In this document: in pieces, positions 47,389-60,300 of the stretch
Position numbering within the stretch: position 1 is the first letter of the stretch
Layout of the letters: every line of letters begins with the position of its first letter
From: Mariannaea sp. PMI_226
Lineage: Eukaryota > Ascomycota > Sordariomycetes > Hypocreales > Nectriaceae
Direction: 5' to 3'
Assembly: GCA_024336345.1 (NCBI GenBank)
Contig: JANFOG010000003.1
Span: 2,300,501 to 2,364,500, forward strand
DNA: 64,000 bases
The notes under the pieces: model-generated
What the model was told of the DNA's origin: nothing
The model's input: only the letters and a program-made list of their open reading frames with translations
Database searches by the model: none
Position numbers and translations under genes: made by a program

Positions 47389-48932
47389 TCTACTCATCGG
47401 TAATCGAGGAATCGAGGCCTGGACACTCTCCAGCATCTTTTGAGTGATCGGAGGCAAGGAAGCTTTGCCCTGCTGCTCCCTGGTGGCCGATCTCAACGCA
47501 ACGCAACCCTCACCGAATTGGGGGGAACGTGCTCTCATGTCGTGCATCAAGGCATCGATCACGAGTTATTCTATGGCCATTGGATCCTCTGCCAACCCTT
47601 CCAATGACAGATCGGAATATGTGGACTGCAGTTGGACCCCATTATGATCCAACCAAAAAAAAAAAATAACAGGGTAGGAAAAGTAGTAAAAAAAAGGGAA
47701 AGAAAAGAAAAGAGGACTGGGCAGCTGGCCACTTGGCCTCCTTCACCAGGGCCATATTGGCTGCAGTAGAAGATCGAGTTTTTTTTTTTTTAGTTCTTTT
47801 TGATGAAACAAGCAATGTCCAATCGCATTTAGTTCATCGGCTCAACCACCTGCAAGTGGTCAAAACTCGAGGCTGAAGGCGTTTGCTGTGGTGTCTTCTG
47901 ATACATTACAAGTTACCCGCTGGCAACAGGATCTGGCATTTCTGCCTCCGACCGTTGATTATTACAGCACAGTCAGACCCTAGAATATTTGCTCCACTTG
48001 AGTTGCCAAAAGGCTGGTGGTGGATACGCATCATGCCAAGTATGTAGGTAACGTACCTGGGTAGGTAGGCTGGTTATTGAGTTGTAGTTAAGCCGTCCAC
48101 GTCGTCCCGTCTATGATGCACCCCAAGCACCCAGATATTGAAGATACGACGATCCACGTCTCGCCACAATGCTTCAATGACGAAAAGCCATTTCCCGAAC
48201 ACAAAGGCCAAGCATGGCTTCAACTCTCCTGTAAAATTGTCTCAGTCAGGTCTTTTTTTTTTTGTCAATTATTTTGGCCTTGCACACACCCCCTCTCCCA
48301 CCCCATCAAAGTATTATTTCTGCCTGTGATGCCGCGGCACCGGAAAGAGTCCATACGAAGTGTACATGCACTCGCATCCTCCCCCCTCCCCCATCCCCTC
48401 TCCCTTTCCACTCACTTGCTCTTCTTTCCTCTCTTCTCGAGAACAGAGAACAGATATTCCAACTTGATAGACCTACATGTGAGGTTTTTCTTCGGAACTT
48501 TGATGCATGTCAATGTACGGGAGAACGAAAGAAGGAGAAGGTGACCATAGGATCTGGCCGCGTTCCATGCGACCTCATGGCAAAGGCGGGGACAAGCCCC
48601 CGTCTTGCCGCTGGCCGTGACTTGACCGGGACGGACCTACGGACGCCAAAGACGAAGTCCTCCGCAATCCAGGGTTTTTTTCTTCTCCCTTTCTATTTTT
48701 TGCTGCGCTGCCAGCGAAGCGGTCAGTGTTTTAAAGAGGTCAACCGTCAGTGGTCGACCATGGGAGGTCTTGGCCGGTCTAGCCTGCACAATGTGCTGCA
48801 GGTGGTCGGCATTTTCAACTGCATTGTCCACCGCTAGACCTTGACAGCTTGGGTTACAAGAAAGCTTCGGAGCTGAGAGCTGACCTAGGAACTGCTGGGT
48901 TCTTCCTCCCAAGACCCGGCATCTACAGATGC

Positions 48933-48984
48933 ACAGTACAGTACAGTAGAGTACGGAACGGTAGGGTACGGTGCGGTACAGTAA
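48933..48984. repeat. AGTAC/GGTAC degenerate pentamer repeat
   Basis: About ten imperfect units of CAGTA/CGGTA, GTAC-centred, in one block. Confidence 0.75.
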
Positions 48985-50056
48985 GATGAGTTCGAAGGAT
49001 GAGACGTATTACTCGCTCCTCCGAAGCTGGCCTGGCATATGCCCTACTTGCTCTCCTTGCCCTCCCTCACCTGGCTGCTTGACCAACGACCCAAGAACTC
49101 CGAAATGATGTGCAGGCCCTGCAACTAACTTGCTGCGTTTCTGCGGCGTGAAATCATCCCTACAAAGCCTCTCCGAAGTCCTTCCATGGACCCCCCCTCC
49201 CCCTCAAAAAGCCCCCCCTCTTCGATTTTCAAGGCTCCAGTTTCCTCATCGACTTACTACACACTACAGCAGTACATGCGCATGCTACCGGCCTTGCATC
49301 CATTGAAGCCATCCCTGTTTTCTCCAGATGATGCGCTGGCTCCTCCCAGCACGTCCCGCCCATTTCGACAACATGGTGCCACGAAAAGCACCGCCTCTGT
49401 TTGGGCGGATTGCCCTTTTCCCAATTCCATGTCGCTCCCCTCCGCTGCCTTTCGGGCGAACCATTGCTGGCGACCCATCGGCCCCGAATGGGCCACTCCC
49501 GTCAAGCCGTGTTCGACGCAACATTTCGCCGCACATACCTGAGCGATCTTCACTGGTGCACGTAATACTCTGACAATAATTGTATCCTTTCCTTTCTCTC
49601 TCTGGACAGTAGACTATCTCTGAATAATAGAAACACAATGTGCTGTATCTTAGGTTCAAAAGTGATTGTGCACCCTTGTACAAGTACGATGCACATCCCA
49701 AGTTGCTGTCCTATCATATGTACACTAACAGTATCATGCCGAATCGGGGCGGCCTCGTTCAAATCAAAATATGCAGGCCCGAGTCGCTTATCCAATCCTT
49801 GAACTATCATGAGTTACATACTGAAGCCGTCACGGGCAAGAATTGATCCGATGGATAGTGACCGATCGTGACCAATATTCTCCTTCTCTCTCTCCTTTTC
49901 TTATATACATTATAACGGTAATGTGTAAACCATGGGCGAATCCATATCATTGATAGCCGCATTCCTGTTATGTGGTGTAGTCTTGAGCTTCTGTATCTTA
50001 TGAACGGCGATGTCAACGGCTTTGGACTAGGAGCGCAGGGTTTACCCCTGAAGAAC

Positions 50057-52016
50057 TTAGAAACCGGTCTTGGATGCAAAGTAGGACTGGATCGCCTCTA
50101 CGCTGTGTTGCGGGATCACGTAGACAGGATGCACCGTGCAAACGCGGTCCTCCTCGTCAAAAATCTGTTCACCCTCCATGTACGGTGTCACGTCCCACGA
50201 GTCTCCAGTCACCATCTCCTTGTGAGCACGAGGCGTAACCAGGTCCCACTTGTGCTGCGCCGAACTCAGTCCAGATAGGACATAGCAGGTATGATAGGCA
50301 TCAGAGTATCTAGACAGAAAGGGTTGTTCACTCCATGTTAGCAAGACTTTGTACTTCGGGGAGGTTTCATCGATGGGTGAGTTAAAAAGAGAGGGAAAAG
50401 GGAAAAAAAAAAAGAAAGAAAAAAAACTGGGCGGTCCATACTTGCTCGGTTTGTCTCTCATGCCTCCTCTTCTGGACTGGTCTTGACAACATGAGAGGAT
50501 GTAGCGGATCAACCCGTCCCGGCTGAAGAGGCTGCCCGTCGTTGTCGCATCCGGCGGGCTTGGGTGGTCACCGGAGTTGGCTGCGGGAGCCCCTCTGGGC
50601 CCGTTGAGAGCGGCCTCAATCAAGGGCCAGCAACCTCCGACCCAGTGACTGTAGCAACCATCGACAAGCTTGTTGGTACGACCTGAGAAACCACCCTCAG
50701 GGGCGTACTGTCGCGAAGATAGCCAGGAGATAAGCAGTGGAACGTTGAGATAACTTAGAAAGAGGAGGGAGGGGAACACCCAAGGGTCAGTACAGAGAGA
50801 TACCACGAACATTCCAAGAGGGAGGGCTACCACGATACTCACTTTGATATGGATCGGTGTGGAGAATCAATGATGGAGAGGCATCCCAAAGCGCAAAAGG
50901 CGTATGCACCATGGGCTTCTATGCCAGGTGTTGCAGACACGCCTCCCTCAAAGGTTTGGCCTTAATGGGGAGGTGAGCGGATCATGAATGACAAAAGAGA
51001 CAACCAACTCGTTTGGGGAACATACATGAGCGGACGTACTCGGCCAGACCATCAAACAGGCCAGTGTGGCCAGCAGAGCATGCAGGCGAGTCCGGTGACA
51101 GATTAAGGGGGAGGTTGAGAAGAGAGATGATGACGGCTGCACAATATGCCCCTCTGGAACACACACACACAGAGAGAGTCAGTCAGCCAGGGATGCTGCA
51201 CATAGGAGGGCAGGCCGAGATGGTGCATGTATTGAGACCTTACCTGACATCCTCCTCGCCGCCAAGGGCCATCTGGAATCCTCCATCGGGCTGCTTCAGG
51301 GAGCACAGCCATCTCCACATTGCTCGCCGGTCGACCACGTCGTAGGCATCCTGTCCGCCGACCAGGGCCAGCGACAGGACGCTTGCATACGTGGTGGCAA
51401 GGTGCGACGTCTGTCCGAATCCGCCGGCGAAGCCTCCTTGCTGATTCTGCATGGGGCGAACGGTGTCGATGAGCCTTTCACGGTAGGGTGTCGACACGTC
51501 CTCGCCGAGGATGGAGAGGGCGGCAAGGCTCCAGTAGAAGATCCACGGACGGCTGGGATCTGCGGGCATGAAGGCCCCGGGCAACTTGCCCAGCTGCCGG
51601 TGCAGGAAGGTGATGTGGCGCTGGCGGTCAAGATGAGGGATGCCATGAGCGTTGCAGTTGGTGTTCTCGTAGCCTGTGAGGTAGGGGAGGCATTCCTGGA
51701 CGGTTCTGTCCTGGAGCTCAGAAGAGAGGGTCTCGAAGGAGTCCCGAATAGGAGGGTTGGAAGTAAAGAGCGGGGGCACGGTGTAGTCCATGCCGATATC
51801 TCCAGCAGAAGACGAGCCCTGAGATATCGTAGTTGCTGCGGCAGCCATTTTGCTCTTCTTAGAGTTGACTTTGGCACTGGCACTGGTGGTCTTGGTGCTG
51901 GGGTTGGTGGTGATGGTACTCCTTCTGTCCTTGTTAGTGTTGCTGCTGCTGGTGCTGCTGCTATTTGGAAAAACAATTCGCGGCCGAGAACGAGTGAGTC
52001 GAGGTCCAGATCTCAT
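50057..52016 (-). CDS. ram1: Protein farnesyltransferase beta subunit
   Basis: Five exons, 52016-51244, 51153-51026, 50960-50843, 50753-50442 and 50309-50057, give 527 residues. Phases agree at every junction. The alpha-alpha barrel repeats are clear: GGFAGGFGQTSHLATTYASV, LKQPDGGFQMALGGEEDVRG, CQTFEGGVSATPGIEAHGAY and PEGGFSGRTNKLVDGCYSHW. The zinc ligands are Asp371 and Cys373 in LVDGCYSHWVGG and His450 in YSDAYHTCYVLSGLS. The CQTFEGG and NKLVDGCYS patterns separate it from the geranylgeranyltransferase beta subunits. With the shared alpha subunit it farnesylates CaaX proteins such as Ras and pheromone precursors. The first 70 residues are a low-complexity Ser/Thr/Asn/Lys extension; internal ATGs there (MAAAATT, then MDYTVPP) are possible true starts, so the N-terminus is uncertain. 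Confidence 0.95.
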
Positions 52017-53193
52017 GGCGCAGCGTTGCGGGCAGCCTAGATCATTGTATCGTTGAGTTGATGAAAGCGAGACGACTTCCCCCCCTCATTTTTTGGATTG
52101 ATACCTATCCATTGTCCTCAAAAGCCGTGACCAACACCATCTCCAGAGGGAGGGGCAGCTCACCCCACCACGGCACCAGCAGCACCAACGGCACCACTAT
52201 AGAGCACCATAACAGGCACCACAACCACCACAACTACTGAGGCGTCCCCTAGGCGCAAGCGATTGTTCTTCCGGCTTTTGGTCGGTTACCAATTTCTGCC
52301 GCCACGGCCGAGTTTTCAAACTCTAGCAAACACCAAGATGCGATCAGAGCAAAAACACACACTTGGAATTAAAGTTGATGCTATTTCTCTCTGGAACAGT
52401 CATTATCCCAACGCTTGGCGGCGTTGTGGAATATTGTTCAACGACAATCAGAACGATAAAGAGCACAGCCCAAGGCCGACGTCCTCCTGCCAACACAAGT
52501 TGCACCTGATCTTTGATGCGTTTGTTACCCTAGACATGAACGAGTTCTGTTATAACTTTCTGGAATTCCGCTAGACATTCACCAAGGCGTTATTTCAGCA
52601 CCCTGCTGGGGTGACTCGGTCTAGAAAGGGTATATTAAAATATAGTAGGCCTATGAGTGAGATTCTTCATATGAGATCTACTTTGTGTTGGCCCTTGCCT
52701 CGCAATCTTCGTCCCCTTGAACTACTTGTCTCTGACCAAACTGCAAGGGAGGTTAGCGGTGGCATTCAACAGTTCTCCAGGTGAAAGCTTGCCAAGTAGT
52801 ACGAGTCGTTGTCTAATGGAGCCAAAACTTCAGTGTCTATGTTGTTAGATGGGTAGAATCCTCATCCGACTGACGCTCACTATGGACGTCATTATCTTAG
52901 CGTCTTAAGAACAATTGCAATGATCCCATATATTTTTTTTTCTTCCGTAACCTCATAACATAAATACACCAGACATGTAAAGCCAATCCTCTAGCCCCGC
53001 CTCTGGAACCGGCAAGACATCGATATGAACCATCGTTCGCCTATTCCTGACATTTCCACCTAACCGCTGTCAGGCAGCAGGATGCACAACAAAGGTGACA
53101 AGGAGTCGATGACAGGAACTCGTCTAGTCGCGATGAAAGTGATTCTGATGTTTTCCCCCCTTCTATCCGCATCACACTGGCTACTACCGCACT
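52017..53193. other. Intergenic between co-directional genes
   Basis: Farnesyltransferase promoter and the 3' flank of the phenylalanyl-tRNA synthetase gene. AT-rich from about 52560 on. A plus-strand frame at 52263-52574 has no family resemblance. No gene supported. Confidence 0.5.
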
Positions 53194-55394
53194 CTAGTTC
53201 TTGTCCAACCGCACAGCAGCATTCTTCTCGACGAAGTTGAGATCGACCTGATGTCCAAGCAGCTCTCGGATGTTGGAAATAGCATACTTGATCATGGTAG
53301 GTCTCTCCAGACTGAGACCGAAGCCAAAGACCCTAAGGTCCTTGGGCAAGCCCATAGCCTCCAGCATCTCAGGCCGGAACATACCGCTGTTGCCAATCTG
53401 GAAACTACGTCAATACCATATCAATTTGGAATGAGATGGGGGAAATCAGCAGCGAATATGCACTGCTTCTCGACAAGAAAGATGTCTGAAATATGGGCAC
53501 TCACCTCCACGAGCTTGTTGAGGCCCTTGTGGAAACTGAAAATTTCCATACTAGGCTCAGTATAGGGGTTATAACTAGAAGGTTGAGGTCAATAATTAAT
53601 CCACTATGTTGAAAAAAAAAATGATAAGCTTACGCTGGCTTAAACTTGAGACTATGATTTCATTAGCATTTGGCGAAGAGAACAAGGATTCAAGATGTAC
53701 GAACTCTGTGATACCCATCTTGGTGAAGAAAGATTCCATAAACTCCATGAGACCACCCAGAGTCAATCCGTAATCGGCAATAACGCCTTCTACCTGGTGG
53801 AACTCGCAGAGATGGGTGGCATCGACCGATTCGTTTCTATGCGCGCAAAATTAGTCCGTTGTTCCCCGCGATGCCAGGGATTCCCTCTCACCTGAAGACT
53901 CGGTCAATAGAGAAATATTTGGCGGGTTGGACGCGGCCATCAGGGCTTGAGGATGCGAGTTTCGACAACATAGCAGCCGAAATGGATGTTGTATGCGTTC
54001 GTAAAACGAGTCTGCATCAAGTTAGGTCTCAGGCTACCATACTCAATCAACGTCGAAATTTCATACCTCAGTGACTCCTCCTCAGACCAAGGGTATCTGT
54101 AGCCAATAGACCCAAACTTTCCGTTCTCGTGAACTTGGCGCACGTTGTCCCAGTACTGAGCATAGTCCTGCTTGTCGTCGGGAGAGATGGGGCCGGGTCT
54201 GGAGGCCAGTTTAGGGTCGGAAATGTAGAAGGTGTCTTGCAGATCACGGGCAGGATGTTGCTGGGGAACGAAGAGGGCATCGAAATTCTGGAAATATTAG
54301 TTAGCTATACTGTATACATGATATCACTAATGATGATAGAGAGTGGAAGGCAACATGCGGCGATGAAGCATTCGGTACGGGACAATTGACCCCCAAAGGG
54401 TCGTGTTACTCGGTTGTTCGGAAGGAGAAAAAGGAAAATAAAACACGTCACTTACCCAGAATCCGGATTCGATGTATTGGTTAGTAGGCATCTCAGTGAA
54501 GCCCATCTCGAAGAAGATTTGTCTAAACTCGTGTCGCATCTTGTTCAGAGGATGAAGAGCACCGGCATGCTGGTCGGCACCAAGAGCCTTGAAGTTGTAG
54601 GGTTCTGGACAGGGCATGTTAGTTCACATTACATTGGCAAGGATAATTCGGGCGACGTTGGGCCAGTGTTGCCTTGGAACGAGAGCCCAGAACAAATCTG
54701 AGACCCAGACACTTACTGAAAGTAGCCGTCTTCCACGAGCCAGATGCCAACATCTCAACAGTCAAGTCTGTCTCTTCCTTCACCATTTCCAGAGCGTATT
54801 TCTCGCCCTTTCCGATCTTGAAGGTGATGGCCTTTCGGAGAGTCAGCAGCTTGCGCTTCTTCAAGTCTGCAATAATTTTGCTATCGTGCGTCCGCGTCTC
54901 CTTGATAACCCGGAGCTGTTCTCGCGTAACATCGTTGATGGTGTCGACCTGGTGAAGCTTGTTAGTACTTATGGTGTCAAGTTTTACCGGACACTACCTA
55001 CCAGTGCAACAAGCTTGTTGTCCTCCTTCTTGATCCACTTCTCCTTGAAGGCCTTGCCCTGGCCAACCTTGGTGACACTTTTATCACCGACTTCGGCCTC
55101 CAGCTCCTGAATTGACAAACCGCCCAATGCCTTGCGCACTGCCTCGAAAACACGAGCCTCGTGGCTACCATGGCTAACAATGACCTCGGCCTCGGGCTCC
55201 AGGAAAGCCTCGGATCGTTCAATTTGTTCGTAGGTGACCATGGATCTAGAGGCTAGGCGATCGAGGGCAGCCTTCAGAGACTCAAAGGAAACCTGTGGGA
55301 AGGCATCGGCCGACAAAATGGGGTCTGCTTTGGACAGTGCTAGGAGGACCTCTGAGGTGAGATCCTCCGTCGAAACGTTCCCCGTGGGAGCCAT
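53194..55394 (-). CDS. frs2: Cytosolic phenylalanyl-tRNA synthetase alpha subunit
   Basis: Nine exons, 55394-55002, 54948-54717, 54604-54456, 54287-54067, 54011-53892, 53836-53705, 53651-53634, 53574-53505 and 53397-53194, give 512 residues, the normal size for the eukaryotic alpha subunit. The N-terminal DNA-binding-fold-like region is followed by the class II catalytic core: [19 protein letters not shown] (motif 1 region), [45 protein letters not shown] (motif 2 region), [16 protein letters not shown] and motif 3 [14 protein letters not shown]. The enzyme charges tRNA-Phe as an alpha2-beta2 tetramer. Exon 7 is only 18 bases; skipping it would remove LKFKPA from the conserved core. Introns are 53-112 bp. 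Confidence 0.97.
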
Positions 55395-56728
55395 TGCGGC
55401 TGTATCGTGCGGTTGAAAAACGGTTGTCGCGTAGAGGGTGAGTCAGTCAGTGTGGAGGAGGGGGAGGGGCAGATCAGACCCCTCGAAAAGCTCCAAGCTG
55501 TCGGTCGCCAAATATTTTGCAACAACATTTTTCCGGCCGGCCATCCCGCTATCGGGTCGTGCGAGGCGGCGTCAACGCCTGATTACCAACATTACCTCAA
55601 TATCAACCTCAGTGACATGACTAGTTTTCGAACAACCACTTCTAATTCTTTGGCATTATCGGAGAAAATTCCAGAGCGGATGAAAAAAGATGAAATACAA
55701 CGATCAGGCATATAAAATTTTTTTTACTGAAATACTCGTGGTGGACTACAGCACAATAATATTATGAGATGCGTATGTCTCAAGTTAACGGATCAATATC
55801 CTGATTAAAGGTGGGTTTGATTGAATTCTTCTCTCAACCGAGAATCCGGGTCAGACTTGCCAAGGAAGAAATGGACTATCACCAACTTCAGTCGGTAGAG
55901 GCCCTCCAAGCCTAAGGTTTTGTGCTGCTCGTGGAAGAGGAGGCAAGCCTCCATATTTATGTATGCGAGACTATGATGACCTTGTGATGCGGACTTGGAT
56001 AGCCATGGCTTCATAGGGCCGAGGTGGCATTTTTCAACTCTGTTAGAACGCTTACGAGTTGAGCAGATTCTAAACTTTAAGAGGAAGACGACGCGTGAAT
56101 ATGATATGTTGCCATGTTCAGTGGCCAGGTTCGCTAGTGATGACAAAATAGGACTCATAGCTATAATACGGCTCAACAAAGAAACAGGAGAAATCGGGTC
56201 GAATTTAGGCCAAGAAACTGAGTTATGATAAAGAGCACATACCTAAAATTATAGAAACAAGATATGCGTTCCTGTTAGTCTACGGCTCCTGAATCCAACC
56301 CAACAACGTACTCAACCGCGATATCAATTTATATATAGGCATTCAAAAGTTGTAGTCAATACTCTATATTTGAACCCTTAATTTTTCCAATTTGTGGACA
56401 AACGGTGGACTGCATCAACTACATATTCACTTTTTCATAGGACATGATTGAAAGGTGCATGGCGTCACCACACTCGCCTCATCCTATCTCCAACTTGCAA
56501 GAGGTGCTTCAATGGCTGGTAACCAGTCAACCAACGAGCAAATCCCCCCCCAAACGCTGATGGACATTGCGGCACACTCTGCACATTGATTATTTTTGCC
56601 CAACTAAATTCTAATCTAAATAAGGCAAATATCATAAATAAGCTAAAATAATAATAATAACAATCTCACTTGTACCCTTATATAAACGTCTTTTTACATT
56701 TACCATCCCCAATATCATTAGCAGAAAA
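55395..56728. other. AT-rich spacer with possible gene relic
   Basis: Upstream part is the synthetase promoter. A 124-codon minus-strand frame (55805-56179) has fairly protein-like composition but no recognised family or splice structure. From about 56200 the DNA is strongly AT-rich. Confidence 0.45.
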
Positions 56729-57366
56729 ATGGCTCTCTTTTGTTCCTACTGTAATAGAACTTTTTTGACTATGAGGCGTTTCATAAACATCTCGAGAACT
56801 TGTCAGTTCATAATCCGCAATCACCACTGCCGCCATAGCAACATCATCAGCAACACGGCGGGAGCAGCCCTCCTACACCACATGCACACCATGCCAACAA
56901 TCCCAATAATATTGTCAAGGTCCGCTTGGCCGGTGGTCTGTCGGGTTCTAACAGGTTCCAATAATAGGTTCATCATATTATGACGAAGTGTGGTCCTGTG
57001 TTATGTGCGAACGTCAATATATCTTTGTACTTGCCCTCCGGCAACATATTCCGGCAATATATGGCCAACGCTTCCAACCACCTCTCCGTCCTAAACGGTC
57101 AATCAGAACAAGAACCAACTAGAGCTCTTGAATGGCTGTGGCAAGAACGCATTCTAGCCCCTCGTTCCGCCCATCAGAACTGTCAGGACCATCAAGCTAT
57201 ATACTACCCCAGCTTGTCATTCGCATTGCTCTCTCCTCCACAATCTCATCTGGATGACCAATCCAATGACCGTTGGAAATCCTGGGAGCAGCGAGAGGAC
57301 TTTATGAGCGACGCCCCATTCCAAGATTTATTGGATCAGGCCGATTTGAAGGATGGAAGACCTTAA
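56729..57366 (+). pseudogene. Decayed C2H2 zinc-finger gene
   Basis: The sequence starts MALFCSYCNRTF, the first half of a C2H2 finger. After a run of six T (56761-56766) the reading shifts frame and the finger continues as DYEAFHKHLENLSVHN, giving C-x2-C...H pairing. The same frame then runs 600 bases to a stop at 57366, interrupted only by TAG at 56836, TAA at 56962 and TAG at 56965. Each would be CAG or CAA with a single C. That, plus a one-base loss in the T run, points to a gene broken by C-to-T mutation and an indel. The middle is His/Gln/Pro-rich. The C-terminal 128 codons from 56980 (containing REDFMSDAPFQDLLDQAD) are still open. The alternative is introns I failed to recognise, so the pseudogene call is moderate. 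Confidence 0.5.
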
Positions 57367-60300
57367 TAGGGTATAATGAAGGATCCCATCTTGGTAGTTG
57401 AAAAACCCTCCTTGTAGCCAAGTACAGGATAGGAAATGTAATGACGAAGATGGATGAAGTGCTGGTCAATGAACTATGTACTATGGTAAAAACAAGATAT
57501 TCAGAGACTACTTATCTCAAAATAACTAAACAGAAGAGACCTCGGTTTCAAGATCTAATTACTCGCTACTTTTAAAGTTTCCCAAGCATTGGAAACCATA
57601 ACCTGATGGGAAAGCACACTCTCAAACGATTTAGTTCACTAGAAGCAAAACCGATCCTTATCTCAAGCACGTCGGGCATTGACATTAAGGGTGGCTAATC
57701 TCCAGCATTCCTTTCAACGTCAACAGTCGCGTACCTTGGAAAGAATACTTATAGATCTAACTCTACTTGGAAAATAGGGAGAACAAGAGTATCCTCCATA
57801 GAATACCTCTTATTAACCACCCGCCATGTTGAGTTACATGTTATATGATCGAACTCTTCGTTTAGGTCTCCTATAGTAGCCTAGGAAACCTTAGAGGAAC
57901 GTTTCCTGCATTACGAAAATAAGATCCTACTACTTGTAGTAGTCATTATGGGAGTATAGAGCATTACTTTCTTAGGAGAAATGTCTTTTCGGGTCTGAGA
58001 CCCCGCAAGCTTATTCCTAGGTTTGCATAATTATAAGGAGAAACTGAGTCCTGGCAACATGTTTAGCTCCAAACTACTCAATTTCTCGAATTGACAAATA
58101 GCAAAGGTTATGGCTAGTTTCGTATCTGACTTCACTTTGTCTCTAGCTTGGACTGCGACCATCGCAAACCTACTCTCGAGTATTTTATCAGATGCATCAC
58201 ACAAAGTGAAGTATCAACAGATAGCCCTTGCGGTATTTGAACGAAACTATTCAAGCAAATTCCACATGACGCAAGGACTGAATCTCGTTGAATTCCGACT
58301 TCCTGGGCTTGAATAAGTTCCAGATACATCAGTCGCCTTCTACAAACCCAATCTCTATCTGGCAGCAGGGAGGCCACAACGCAATCACTGAGCATGAGTG
58401 TGTCATGATATGCGAGATTACTGTTGTGAGTTGGATATTCCCAGTAAACTCACTTTTAGTACAAGATTGAACATGCTTTCCTCCTCGTAACAATTTTATC
58501 CTCCTTGTGGCATTCCGGTACCTCGGATTGTGATGCTTTCCAGATAATGTGCTAGTGTTTCTCTACAGAGCCGTGATATGCTTGCCATCGTTAACAATAC
58601 CTTTGCCCTTAAACTCCCAATCTTGATTTTACTTTTACTAGAGGCATATTGCAATGCAGAGAGAAGCGTTTGCTCCTAAGAGACTTGGCTACCAAGGCAG
58701 AATCTAGCCCATCACTCATAAAGCTTAGGTTGTAGATAGTTCAAGCTTGTATTGAGTGATATCTGCGCTGTTGGACAGTGCGGTTCAGCTACATCACCTG
58801 ATTTTGAGGACTTTACGTGCATGCATTGTACAATCACACTTGTGGCACTCACAGCACACAGGACTGTAAATGGCAGAAGACTTTGATCTCCGTGCCAGAG
58901 CCAGGACGCCCCCAGGGTCATTCTGGAGGTTCAGGGGGTTTCCTCAGATTTCGTAGCATCGACCGCGCAAATCACGATGTGTGCTGGAGGAGCTTCTACC
59001 CCTAGCATTTGTTTTGCTCGCCCATCGGCCCCTGTGCCCACAATGGCCTGATCCAACCCCGTTGCGGAGAGTCAAGACCGTCCGTCTATTGATATTGCTG
59101 ACTGTTGGGCCAAACATCCATGGGGCAAGGACAAGGTTATACTGCAGCATTTGTGTATAGTCTAGTACGGAGCAATCTACGTACATGGATAGCATGCATG
59201 CAGGGCCCTTCTTAGGTGATTCGGGAGGTGGAGGGAGGGGGGCAAATTTCTCGTTTAGCCGAAGGGGTGAAAAAAAGCCGGATGACCATCGTTATTTCGC
59301 AGGGATACATGGTTTACATCGAAGAGCGAGTTATCGGAAAGCTGTTGACTTCCTCGGCCACTGACTGACTTGCGAAACAGCTGGGGTTTTAGACGCGGCT
59401 GCGGAGGCAGAGAAGAGTCCTTAATTATGTAGCGCCTGTGCTGTCCCGCTCCAACCCTGGGGAGGGGGAAAGGGATCGGACAGCGCGCTTCTTCTTGGCC
59501 CTGGTCCCTTCCCCCGAGTGGTAGTGGTGATGATGCTTTGATCGTTCCTCTGACAAGGTGTCCGTAGATCCGCTTTTTGTTAGGGAGGCGACGCGACCAG
59601 CTGGTGAGACGTGCACACGGGAGGGCAGCAAGGATGGAGGATGGAGGCGGGAAAACCTCAACGCACTGTGTCTTATGCGGTCAAGCGATGAGGGGGGGCA
59701 AAATGCTAAGCAAGATAGATGCCTCTCGATGAGGGGGATGGATCTCTCCGTGTGTAATCTGTGATTTCAGTCTGACCGATCGAACAGATCAGAAGCCTAG
59801 AGATTGATTCGTGCGGTGCTTCGTGTAGTACTGCGTATAGTACTACGTCCGGTACTCTGGTCTAGTCCTCCGTATAGGAGAATGTGTTGTGCGCGTGTGT
59901 GGTGACACCTACTCCTCCGTATATAGTGCAGTGTTTGGCGATAACCATCTACGTATTAGCTCATCAGGCCTCATCGCGAGAGGCCTGCCAAGGGGAGCTG
60001 CTGACATGGGTGCTTCGTACTGTCAGGTTGTGAGGTTCCTCTGTGGCTCTCGATCTTTTTCGATGGCTCATGAGTGAACAGGCCACGGGACTGACTGTGC
60101 ACCGTGAGAACAGCTTCCCATTGCCCCAATTTGGCTTCACACAAAACTCATGTAATCTTTATTGGTGGTGGTCATGGCGTCCATGCTGGCGAATGAGGAG
60201 GTTGGCCAGCATCCCTCCTCATCACGACCAGAGTTGCAGAGCATAATAGTCAGCCCATCTGATGCCTTTCGTTGCACTGATGATCTCCCTCACTTCGTCA

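Larger units (their letters stand above)
41713..50056. other. 8.3-kb gene-poor spacer
   Basis: No gene supported. The proximal part is the promoter of the dsRNA-binding gene. An orphan frame at 46074-46325 (+) is listed under findings. Short repeats are concentrated here: AGGTA/TACCT arrays (44361-44390, about 44509-44533, 47345-47388, about 48045-48068), TTG (44434-44452), GTCGTG (45363-45388) and an AGTAC pentamer block (48933-48984). Confidence 0.5.

Noticed and set aside
48113..48837. Overlapping plus-strand frames of up to 191 codons
   Set aside because: Pro/Ser/His-rich from C-rich DNA, without introns, domains or a consistent frame.
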